Positions 57,601 through 64,000 of a stretch of DNA of 64,000 nucleotides are shown here, piece after piece. The notes below the pieces were generated by a model that saw only the letters and a program-made list of their open reading frames with translations, had not been told where the DNA came from and ran no database searches. Numbering within the stretch: position 1 is the first letter of the stretch; each line of letters starts with the position of its first letter. The position numbers were made by a program, and so were the translations under genes. Source of the DNA: Parelaphostrongylus tenuis (Eukaryota > Nematoda > Chromadorea > Rhabditida > Metastrongylidae); contig JAHQIW010000364.1 in assembly GCA_019055375.1 (NCBI GenBank), positions 310,001 to 374,000 on the forward strand. Reading direction: 5' to 3'.

Positions 57601-60600
57601 CCACCAATCGTTGCAGTTGTCTGTCCTAATAATACAGTGGATGAGGTAAGAGCTGAGTGCAAACAAGATACAAATGAAGCATGTCTGTGTATATCACACA
57701 AGAGTCCTTTCCTTTTAATAAAACTTGCACGAGGTTCGTATTTTGCCTCCAAAATCAATAATTAATGTTTCAGCGATATCTCTTTCCTCACAAAGTAAAC
57801 GTACTAGAGCATATTCTATCTGGTTATTTGATTATTATTTCGTACATTTAATGAAATCTTATAAAAAATCATTTCAAAGGCTTTACTGTTATATAGAAAT
57901 CCACCACAGTGCAACTTATACAAAAGGGGTCACCGATGTGTTGTTAATGTCAAGAATCCAATGTCACCGAATTTCCAGTTAGAGTGCCATATCATCTGTT
58001 ATAATCAGGCTCTTTTCCGTTCTAATCATTACTGGACTTTTGAAGTTTATCCAGAAGGCATTAAAGGTTTTCGCACCTACGTTCAAATGAGTGCACCCGC
58101 GGTTCTCATTGCCAACTCAAAGCCGCCACTGCTATGCCATTCAGTCTATGTGTGCCTATAAAAGGTATTTGTTCGACTTTTTAAGCTTTCACAAACATGC
58201 AGAAAAAATCGAAAGTCGGACAAGTACTTCCATGGGTGTGTACAGGACAGAATGGCACAGCGGTGAGGACATTGCAGCGGTAGTAAGAATCTTGGGACAA
58301 GTCAAAACGTGAGCTTTGATGCCCTTTTGATGAGCTTCGGAAGTCTAGGACGTAAAAAGAGAGTGAATGAATATAGCAAATGATATGACGCCTTATCTTA
58401 GATTCGTCTTCTTGTCTGAGTAAAGTTTATCTTTTATAGTGTGTGACAATACATTAATGACCTCTAAACGATAGGTTTTATATAACTGGCTTTTGGATCG
58501 ATTGTAAATCAGATGTTCAATAAATATGCGGAATTTTTGCTAAATAATTAGATAGGTATGATATGTTGCATTTAGACTTCATCAAAGGCGAGATTGCCGA
58601 AGTTTTAGCCATCGACTGCGAGGAAAGATACCAAGCTCATGCAAGTTTTAGTCAGGCCAAAGAATAATGCGAAAGATGTTTTTCATTATTCATGTCGAGA
58701 TTTAGTGAAACCATTTCCTCATCTGTTTACTTCTATTTAACAAATTTTTTTCCGTTTGCACGCACAAGACGAAGACTTTTGTCGTCTATAAAAGTTTTGT
58801 TCATTTCTTGTTGCAAATCTTAAGCTATTATTTCTCATCGATCATAGCCGGTCATACTACGGGCAAGGAATATTAGATTAAGCATAAAGGAAAATTTTTG
58901 CAATTTCGATTCTGACCTTTTTGTGTCGTCTTTTATTGATCATTTTGTGTATATTTCTAATGCGTTTATTTGAGCTCCAAAATGTCTACTCAACATTTCT
59001 CTGATTAGATTTTGATGACTTTTCTTAAAGCCGCCGATGAAATCAACGAGGGTGAAAGTGCTGCCGTTACGGCGACAAAATGAGTGTGGGTAGATAACTT
59101 AAGTGATTTAAAAAAGGCAATTTTGATAGCGGAGAAATGCCTCGTTCTAGTAGGCTATCTGTTTTGAATCAAAGTGATTTACAAGCCACTTTGGATGCTG
59201 AGCCTTCATCGAGCACTCGTGATTTGGCTAAAGAGCTTAGTGTTTCGCAGCAAATCACTGTCAGCAAGTTGCATCAGTTTGACTTGTCCACACAAAGTCG
59301 CACCAGGATCCGCAATCATGCAGAACGATGGCAGGAGGTTGTGGACAACGGTAGTCTATACTTTGAAGAATAGTTATTGTTGTTTTTGTTATTATTTTGC
59401 GTACAAAAACGGAACTTTCAAAAATTTTTCAAAGCTTCTTACTCAATTCTAGGTAAGCACAAACAGTAAACTTTCAGAAATATGACCACAAAGGTGCTAA
59501 GGTAAGAGCAAGACTTTGAATCTGAGGTGGCTTTGAATTTGTCACATTATCTTACCGAGGTTCTCTAAGTTCTCCACAGCACCATCAAAACCCTCGCTCT
59601 GTTTTTTCTCTCAGCCGTCTTTCAAATTCAGAAATACATTCACTGTGATTGTAGATTCGGAACTATTTAGTACTCAAATGTTGATAATACTTGGATGCTG
59701 CTCTAGATAAAGAATCGAAGTTCACGATTTGTGCGAACTCCAGCACATTGTCTTTACGTTGCTTTGTCTTACGATCGTCGTTCATAGCAATGGATTAATT
59801 TGGCGTAGCGGCTGGTGCTACTGGCATATCGTAATCTGTGAAACAGCAGCTGTGGGCACGATTGTATATCTTCCCTTACGAACACGTCCGCCCAACGTGT
59901 AGATGGTAGGTCTCGGGGACAGGTGTAATTTCGTAGAGTTCTGTACCTTTTTTCGTCATGTGTTGTCTGTTCTTCTAACTATATCACCGACTTATCTGGA
60001 TTTCGCCTTCGAGGCATATCCTCTGATTAAGAAGATGGGATGTTCCGAAGATGTGAGCTGCGCAGGTCGACTATGGTGCTCAAATCGGAAGACATCGTTT
60101 AGAAACTCCGGATTTGTTCGCAGTATTCACAATGCGACGTATGTGGCGCAGTGGTTAGAGGTGCTATGCATCGCATAGGGAGTCAACGGTTCGATCTCGC
60201 ACCCGTGGCTCACTAAGCCATCCATCTATCCGGGGTCGGTAAATTGGTACCAGACAGGTCTCAGACTTGTGTGAGAGGATAAGCAGCATTGACTCGGTAC
60301 AGCGAAAGACCACCGCGAGTCATTGTAAAGCCAGATATGCATTCAATCACCTCAAATGAAGTTAAAAATTGAAGACGAATGTATGGCGCATCCCACAAAA
60401 ATGATCAGCTCCTAGAGCTTTGTCCTTTATATTTTTATCCTTAACGCGTCCAAGGCGTCAACCTACGTTTTTGCTGCACGACAGAGCGCTGTAAGACTGT
60501 TCAATCGAAAAGATGAGCACTTAGTGTGGTATCTGTGATTAGATTGATGGTTTCTTTGGGAAGCCTTAATGTGGCCTATGTTCCTCTCCCTTTTTTACCT

Positions 60601-63338
60601 GAATCCCTCTTCATATTGTTCTATATGCTCATCAGGGACTAAGGAAAGATACGTGTACGATGTGATCTCTGTGATCAGATAGCACTCATTCCAAGTTGGT
60701 CACCATCGCACCATTGGTTTTTTGTGAAATGTGCCTTCTTTCAATTCATACGTAGCCTGATATTTTTCAGCGCTTCTGGTGTTGACTGTGCTTCACTGGT
60801 ACTCTTAAGAAAATTGATAATATTTTCTGCGAAGCGAGCCTTTAATAGGGATCTTCCACTACTCCGTAGACCTTTCCAATGTTAGTAAAAAGACTTCTTC
60901 TTCTGCTGCGGTAATGAACAGCTTTGGCGATATCGTATCGTCTTGTTAAACCCTTTCTTCTATGAAGATGGTGAAGGTGCGATGAAAATGTTTTGCTTCC
61001 GCGATATATATCGTATTTCCAAACATTAATATTACGCTTGTTGATTATTTCGTTACGACCCATCATCAAATTTTTTATTGTGCGGAATCCCATCGCTTCC
61101 AGCATTCGATTGTTATTTTGTCTTCCTCTTAAATGACGTAGAATACTGGTCGAGCTTGTCTCCCTGCATTCGAGGATAGCCTGGCTCCGGCGTCCCATAG
61201 AACGTTCTTGCTGACTGCCGAAAAAAAGGTGGGGTGGAGCTCGGCTTCACAGGTGTCGCAACGAGCATCGCAGCCACTCGGCCACAGCGCCTCCGATTTT
61301 ACCTTGCAAATACCGAAATATGACGTATATATTATAGATGTCCATCATACTATTTGTGATATGTCTGAGCTGAGCGCATGTGGCGCAGTGGTTAGAGGTG
61401 CACTGCGTCGCAAACGAGGTCACTGGTTCGATCTGGCGCTCATGGCTCACCAAGCCATCCATCCCTCCGGGGTCGGTAAATTGGTACCAGACAGGTCTCA
61501 GACTTGTCTGGGAGGATAAGCAGCACTGACTCGGTTCAGCGGGAGGCCACCGCGAGTCATTGTAAAGGCCAGATGTGCATTCAATCACCTCAAACGAAGT
61601 TAAGAATTGAAGTCGAATGCATGGCGCATCCTTGAGGGATTGATCAACGCCGAGAGCTTTATCCTTTATCCTTTATGTCTGACCTACTTGATACTTGAAC
61701 GGTCTCCTTCACGAAATGTGCGGACCTTAGCACACAAAATCCACTGTTTCAACTATTATGCTCCCTGTAGTCCCGAGTTAAGCCTATCCGAGGCTTTTTC
61801 AGATCTTTCTTTGTAATATTATATATGCATGTAAATCATATTAATGTCCAGTAAAAGCTTGTAATTGTAGCGCGCTAAAATTTCATTTCGAAAGGCAAGC
61901 ATGTCTTTATGATATTCTCAAATTTACTACATTTTAGAAGCTCGAAATGTAAGCTGTCTACCGGTTTCGGTGGCTTGATGCCAATGCTGCGAAACCCATC
62001 CGCATACCAGCGCTAGGTATACGCGCCGCATGTAAAATGCAATATTAACTTCAGTGTTACAATGCAATTAAAAGTTTTTTCTTGAAAAAACTCGAAACAC
62101 TAACAAATTTATCTAAATCTGTGCCATCGAATATCACTGAACTTTTTGAGGAAAAGCTTTGCTCATAGAAAAATGCTTGAGTGTTAAATGAAATCTTCTT
62201 TTTACTGTTGCACGCCATTTAAAGGCCTTTAATTAGTCAAAATATATCTTTCAAGTTTTCGAAGTTAAAGCTTTCGAATGACTGTTAGAATATCTAAAAA
62301 AGGCAAAAAATACGTCTTCTTGAATACGAGTATTGATAAGGGAAGCACTGTATTCTTCGCAATGATGAGCGCTCGCTCTTCCTACACCTACTCCAACTAT
62401 GTATAGCACCTACTCCAACTACGTATAGCAATTACCTTCACATAGACCTTTCTTAGAGGGGTTTAATGGTAAAAGGCGTGCTTCAAACTACGTTTTCGCA
62501 AGATAGGTGATATAAATGGACAACAAGAGTTTAAAGTATATTTTTTCACAAGGGCGTGGTATTACTGCTGAAAAATGAAGGAATTCAGGGCAAGTAGTCG
62601 ATCTTTATATCAAAAAACATCCACCTGTGGCGCCCAAGCGGTGGGTAACCTTTCAGGCGTGCAACCTTATTTTCGCTTTTACAGCGTATCATGATAAATA
62701 TTCAAAAAAAGAGATCATGCCACCAAACTCTTTGAAATTTGGGGTATCGAATGCAATAGTAAAACCAGTAAAACTTTGGTGAAAGCCATATCGAAGCCCC
62801 AACCGAGCAAGTAAAGCATGTTGAGTGTGAGATACTAATTTGTTTTCACTGCTACAATGTGATAAAAAGTTCTCTTCGAAAATCAAACATATCGCTAGAA
62901 CGGCAAAAATTTCAGCTTTCGAATATCAAATGTTTGATAGATAACTTCTATCCAGCGCGAAAGGCTTTCAAATAATCGTGTATCATACTTGGTACACGTC
63001 GACCGATAAGGGTTGAAGTGAAGCAAAATGGAATTTTCTCAATTATGCTATATGCTATGGCTATTGTTTCAATACTGAATATTCAGTGGTCGACACTCTT
63101 TCTCGGTGCGAGCATATTCGTCGCTATAAGCGCTGTTCCATTTATACTTTTGGCGAAAAGCGAACCAGCACCGTGGACTATATCAACATCGCCCTCAACA
63201 TCGAACACTATCCAGAACGTCACGTCAGAACGTATTGCTGTACAGTCGAGAGCAACAATCGTACCATCCGACAGCAGCCAAAGTGAACACAATCGTCACG
63301 CGAATGTACACAGGATATCCATGGCTTCAGAGCCATAA
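45471..63338 (+). CDS. SLC17-family MFS anion transporter, frameshifted in exon 4
   Basis: Ten exons: 45471-45621, 46275-46386, 46455-46560, 48093-48199, 48929-49074, 50283-50466, 55230-55418, 56220-56312, 57529-57645, 63087-63338; about 484 codons, the usual SLC17 length. SLC17 proteins are 12-helix carriers of organic anions, phosphate or glutamate. Family signs: N-terminal helix followed by FTVICMEDV, an NET sequon in the first luminal loop, the RFIQ-G motif, WSALKE with MPVAGVFCESLGWR after it, a YRDDPRKHR loop, then FVFFGPTFMNKALG, CPNNTVDEW and the final helix ending KSEPAPWT. Intron phases agree throughout (1,2,0,0,0-frame break,2,0,0,0,0) except that exon 4 is 107 nt where 108 is required. 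Substrate cannot be assigned. Confidence 0.85.
45780..45930 (+). pseudogene. 3' end of a mariner element in intron 1
   Basis: 'GATGGTGGAAAGTCGTGGAC' and following ATTGTTGAATAGTTATTGTT match the last codons and 3' flank of the mariner at 59137-59460 (RW.xVVDN, then ...TATTGTTG). Fragment only. Confidence 0.5.
46275..46386 (+). CDS. SLC17-like gene exon 2
   Basis: Acceptor TTTCTATTTCAG ends at 46274. Encodes HWLNDPKKKSVLFSVIAIGQ then LLGTFPIVSLMRIMGM, i.e. helix 2 and the short cytosolic turn. Donor GTGAGT, phase 2. Confidence 0.85.
46455..46560 (+). CDS. SLC17-like gene exon 3
   Basis: The acceptor ends TTTTAAG at 46454 after a 68-base intron. Encodes RYTFSIYAILSAIATLALPL then AVELGHLFLTVIRFIQ, helices 3 and start of 4. 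Ends exactly at the conserved R-F-x-Q, phase 0; donor GTGCAG. Confidence 0.85.
46690..46995. repeat. Dispersed repeat related to family H3, in intron 3
   Basis: Shares CATATTTCAATATGTCTGAT, TGTCAATACACGTGTTTCGG (complement of a GAAACACGTGTAUUGACA hammerhead-type 3' end), GGCTGGTAATCG and TTTCTTAAGATCACGC with the element at 32690-33243. No CUGANGA core is present at the expected place. Confidence 0.5.
47670..47830 (+). repeat. Repeat with decayed hammerhead, family H2, in intron 3
   Basis: Contains TCGGCGCCGCTGCTATCAGT, GTAGGTAGCACTGATAAAAC, AAGTGAGAACGCCGAAATGT and ACGTTCGCTC. Homologous in order to 18390-18490 and 55940-56036. Core CUGAUGA is CUGAUAA, so inactive. Confidence 0.55.
48093..48199 (+). 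CDS. SLC17-like gene exon 4, one base short
   Basis: Acceptor AACATTTTAG ends at 48092. It opens in phase 0 as GFSVAITIVSFGAVA, completing the RFxQG motif, but the family-like continuation TQWSALKESATYIAILSCC is in another frame (from about 48137). Length 107 with phase 0 on both sides demands a multiple of three. The weak donor GTCAGC at 48200 joins TQ to LGAVLVMP in frame. A single-base loss near 48137-48140 explains everything. Confidence 0.75.
48929..49074 (+). CDS. SLC17-like gene exon 5
   Basis: Acceptor GAATTCAG ends at 48928. Encodes LGAVLVMPVAGVFCESLGWR, then PLYYLFGTIGLLSTAAFFYL and YRDDPRKH: helix 5, the conserved G-W loop, helix 6 and the start of the central loop. Donor GTAAGC, phase 2. 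Confidence 0.85.
49982..50110. repeat. (GA)n-rich purine tract in intron 5
   Basis: About 130 bases of nearly pure A and G on the plus strand, made of GAGAGA, GGGAGAGA and AAAGA blocks, ending about 170 bases upstream of exon 6. Long polypurine runs can form triplex DNA; no function is visible here. Confidence 0.9.
50283..50466 (+). CDS. SLC17-like gene exon 6
   Basis: The acceptor ends TTTTTAAG at 50282. Encodes the central cytosolic loop (MVSAKELKAITAGKEGQ), VPYMKICKDPCIQAVLLFSL and a helix ending FVFFGPTFMNK. Donor GTGAGA, phase 0. Confidence 0.85.
50467..53050 (+). other. Intron 6, unassigned part
   Basis: No exon candidate with a matching phase was seen. Minus-strand frames at 51051-51380 and 52228-52425 have no splice or family support. 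Confidence 0.3.
53095..53167 (-). ncRNA. tRNA-like unit with Pol III boxes
   Basis: Complement reads GCTTCGGCGGTGTAGTGG, GTTAGAGCGCGCG and a T-arm GCGGGTTCGATTTCCGC. No convincing anticodon arm. Confidence 0.5.
53387..53459 (+). ncRNA. tRNA-like unit with Pol III boxes
   Basis: GCCTTGGTGGCGTAGTGG, GTTAGAGCACG and T-arm GCGGGTTCGATCCCCGC with 3' GAGGC. Inverted partner of 53095-53167. Confidence 0.5.
53985..54280 (-). repeat. tRNA-derived SINE, diverged (family A)
   Basis: GGGATAAAGCTCTCTGCACT tail, GACTCGCGGGAGCC, ACACCGACATCGGAGCGATG, ACCATCGATAGATCG and the complementary head CACTGCGTCACCGCACTCAT. In intron 6, minus orientation. Confidence 0.6.
55230..55418 (+). CDS. SLC17-like gene exon 7
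   Basis: Acceptor CACTGTTCAG ends at 55229 after a 4.8 kb intron. Encodes ALGVEIANTGYLNALPQALA, IALKLIMGPIFDISTFLSMK and helix 8-9 hydrophobics ending FVVSQ; the NG-LP core is a family trait. Donor GTAAGT, phase 0. Confidence 0.85.
55905..56050 (+). repeat. Repeat with hammerhead-like motif (family H2), in intron 7
   Basis: ATCAAGTAATTCTTTCACTTG, a TCGGCCCCAATTGCTAATAT block and the hammerhead region are in the same order as 47670-47830 and 18390-18490. Confidence 0.6.
55991..56036 (+). ncRNA. Hammerhead-like motif with altered GAAA
   Basis: CUGAUGA (55997-56003), stem II GACGU/ACGCC with one A.C mismatch and loop GCGAGA, GAAC (56020-56023) where GAAA is required, helix III CCG/CGU-like, GUA and UAC.. 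closing onto GUA before the core. The A15.1 change probably weakens it. Sense orientation in intron 7. Confidence 0.5.
56220..56312 (+). CDS. SLC17-like gene exon 8
   Basis: Acceptor AAACTTTCAG ends at 56219. Encodes NPGKVLTQVAYCAAGAFNGL and NVVAGMKCLQM, matching the family helix-10 region with its FNxxGFxK-like pattern. Donor GTATTT, phase 0. Confidence 0.8.
56732..56783 (-). ncRNA. Decayed hammerhead motif in the opposite arm
   Basis: Minus strand: UUGAUGA (C3 changed), stem II GUCC/GGAC, GAAG (A15.1 changed), GCAGGCGCCUAUA, then UACCACU. Homologous to 56983-57032 with two core changes. Confidence 0.5.
56983..57032 (+). ncRNA. Hammerhead ribozyme-like motif, GCA triplet
   Basis: CUGAUGA (56990-56996), stem II GUCC/GGAC with loop CAAUA, GAAA (57010-57013), helix III CAGG/CCUG, then CA before helix I: GGUGGUA against UACCACU, seven pairs with one G.U. 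The base before the cleavage site is C where U is normally needed (A15.1.C16.1), so only this position speaks against activity. Confidence 0.55.
57529..57645 (+). CDS. SLC17-like gene exon 9
   Basis: The acceptor ends TTTTCAAG at 57528. Encodes VARQHVHFVLVCVTIGGCVT, SFAVPPIVAVVCPNN and TVDE, the helix-11 region and the loop leading to the conserved E-W. Donor GTAAGA, phase 0. Confidence 0.8.
59100..59460 (+). pseudogene. Internally deleted mariner (HTH start fused to C-terminal end)
   Basis: The frame 59137-59373 begins MPRSSRLSVLNQSDLQATLD and 'STRDLAKELSVSQQITVSKL', the helix-turn-helix DNA-binding start of mariner transposase. After HQFD and about 15 residues it jumps to ERWQEVVDNGSLYFEE, the extreme C-terminus. 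All three catalytic Asp regions are missing, yet the frame stays open for 78 codons. The 3' flank matches the fragment at 45780-45930. Confidence 0.7.
59715..60127 (-). pseudogene. RTE retrotransposon fragment
   Basis: Follows the 3' third of the RTE at 35900-38555 in the same (minus) orientation: TTGTGCGAACTCCAGCACAT, CGTCCGCCCAACGTGTAGAT, TTATCTGGATTTCGCC and GAAGATGTGAGCTGCGCAGG correspond to 35945-36215. Interrupted by the SINE at 60128. Confidence 0.6.
60128..60448 (+). repeat. tRNA-derived SINE, full length (family A)
   Basis: A box in TGTGGCGCAGTGGTTAGAGG, B box GGTTCGATCTC, body 'CGGGGTCGGTAAATTGGTAC' and ACTTGTGTGAGAGGATAAGC, CCACCGCGAGTCATTG, and tail CTTTGTCCTTTATATTTTTA. Inserted in RTE sequence. 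Confidence 0.75.
60480..61000 (-). pseudogene. RTE retrotransposon fragment (reverse transcriptase part)
   Basis: GTTCTATATGCTCATCAGG, GTGATCTCTGTGATCAGATA, GCACCATTGGTTTTTTGTGA and GAACAGCTTTGGCGATATC parallel 36466-36800 of the larger RTE on the same strand. Heavily mutated. It is on the far side of the SINE at 60128 from the matching 3' fragment. Confidence 0.55.
61083..61300 (-). repeat. SINE-like repeat (family C)
   Basis: GCGGAATCCCATCGCTTCCA, GACGTAGAATACTGGTCGAG, AGGATAGCCTGGCTCCGGCG, TTCTTGCTGACTGCC and ACGAGCATCGCAGCCACTCG, in the same order as 15850-16062. Confidence 0.6.
61368..61680 (+). repeat. tRNA-derived SINE, best copy (family A)
   Basis: Head GCATGTGGCGCAGTGGTTAG, B box GGTTCGATCTGG, body CTCCGGGGTCGGTAAATTGG, CAGACTTGTCTGGGAGG, CCACCGCGAGTCATTGTAAA, and a tail of repeated TTTATCC units (AGCTTTATCCTTTATCCTTT). 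Both orientations have spurious open frames over it. Confidence 0.8.
61681..63086 (+). other. Intron 9, terminal part
   Basis: Starts with a short stretch resembling an RTE 3' end (CTCCTTCACGAAATGTGCGG at 61700). Otherwise AT-rich with a small tandem (CACCTACTCCAACTAYGTATA twice near 62385). No exon candidate. Confidence 0.35.
63087..63338 (+). CDS. SLC17-like gene exon 10, terminal
   Basis: Acceptor CTGAATATTCAG ends at 63086 after a 5.4 kb intron. Opens with W completing the E-W of exon 9, gives the last helix (STLFLGASIFVAISAVPFIL), the family end LLAKSEPAPWT, and a Ser/Thr-rich cytosolic tail ending SMASEP. Stop TAA at 63336-63338; a possible ATTAAA polyadenylation signal is at 63484. 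Confidence 0.85.
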   Translation, partial: WSTLFLGASIFVAISAVPFILLAKSEPAPWTISTSPSTSNTIQNVTSERIAVQSRATIVPSDSSQSEHNRHANVHRISMASEP

Positions 63339-63831
63339 AGCTGATGCAGACGTCAGTGGGCATAGTGCCGCTCTATGGTGACTGTTGAGTAGCTGAATGT
63401 ACTGGATTAGGGTTTGTGAATCTACGAAAATTTTTTCGTATTAATCATAACTAATTTTCAAGTTATTCTCAAACAGTTGTGCCATTAAATTTAATCTGCT
63501 TCTGTCTAACTTGAATATTTCGAAGGCTTCTTATGGACTATTTTTTACTTGTAGTAACTTGATTACAATTGAGTGGAATGCTCTCATTTCGATTGAGGTG
63601 ACCATTAGCTTAAAACGAGCCCCAACCACATTTATGTTGCATAGAGAAAAAAAAAACGCGGAGATTCTGATCTCGATAATCACCCCTATCAGCTTTGGTG
63701 GCCAATATCTCCCATATTTCCAAAGTAACAAGAGATCCATCTGCTCATATTAAATGCAATCCCTAGATAACCGGGACTATCACCTCTCAAGTTTACCTCT
63801 CAATTCGACCACTCCTTTATAGACCCGCTCA

Positions 63832-63955
63832 AAATGGTGTAATCTGACAAGGATATGACATATTTTGAACTCTTATAGGGCGAAACAGACGCCTGTATAG
63901 CACTAGACCTAACAGCTCCAAAATTTTACATCCTTATCAGATTACCTCAGCATTT
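63832..63955 (+). mobile_element. Truncated fold-back repeat with partial hammerhead (family H1)
   Basis: TAATCTGACAAGGATATGAC left end, then a jump to GGCGAAACAGACGCCTGTAT, AGCACTAGACCTAACAGCTC and TACATCCTTATCAGATTA. The CUGAUGA half and most of stem II are deleted; helix III (CAG/CUG with ACGC loop) and a proper GUA triplet remain. Confidence 0.6.
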
Positions 63956-64000
63956 CACCAGTAGCTATCGGCTCGTAGAAAACATTAGCACACCGAATAA

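Noticed and set aside
61208..61588. 103- and 113-codon open frames on opposite strands
   Set aside because: They are readings of the SINE copies at 61083-61300 and 61368-61680.

Overview
The window looks like nuclear DNA of a clade V (strongylid, hookworm-like) nematode. Evidence: AT-rich sequence, short exons split by long repeat-filled introns, nematode-type splice acceptors (TTTTCAG, TTTCTCAG), and dead RTE-type retrotransposons whose peptides I recognise as the kind abundant in Ancylostoma and Necator. No bacterial-type gene, CRISPR array, rRNA or clearly functional tRNA was seen. Genes were rebuilt by hand from splice sites, phase and protein family, because no long open frame exists.

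Layout. (1) 1-6926, plus strand: the 3' exons of a membrane protein, with one hydrophobic helix, a long basic cytosolic tail and a C-terminal PDZ-type ligand; the 5' part lies outside the window. (2) 6927-31200: mostly repeats and unassigned sequence, with mariner, RTE and tRNA-derived SINE copies. Several coding-looking exons on the minus strand (about 21.4, 21.2, 17.3 and 11.6 kb) suggest an unrecognised minus-strand gene. (3) 31200-45400: a Merlin DNA transposon, a 5'-truncated RTE (35.9-38.6 kb), a mariner relic and fold-back repeats. (4) 45471-63338, plus strand: a complete ten-exon SLC17-family (anion/phosphate or vesicular-transporter-like) MFS gene of about 484 codons. All splice phases agree except exon 4, which is one base short, so it is either a pseudogene or carries an assembly error. 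Its introns hold SINEs, mariner, RTE and fold-back elements. (5) 63339-64000: 3' flank with one more truncated fold-back repeat.

The most interesting signal is a set of hammerhead-ribozyme-like motifs (CUGANGA, stem II hairpin, GAAA, very short helix III, NUH cleavage triplet, closing helix I) carried by several unrelated-looking fold-back repeat families. The best, at 44590-44636, has every core position intact with complementary helices I, II and III. Others lie at 18438-18488, 32757-32799 (minus), 33099-33141, 41917-41966, 56983-57032, 55991-56036 and 11286-11321 (minus), plus decayed or truncated copies. Three are in sense orientation inside introns of the SLC17-like gene. A second unusual repeat type consists of tRNA-like units with intact Pol III A and B boxes arranged as inverted pairs (9.5-10.1 kb and 53.1-53.5 kb).
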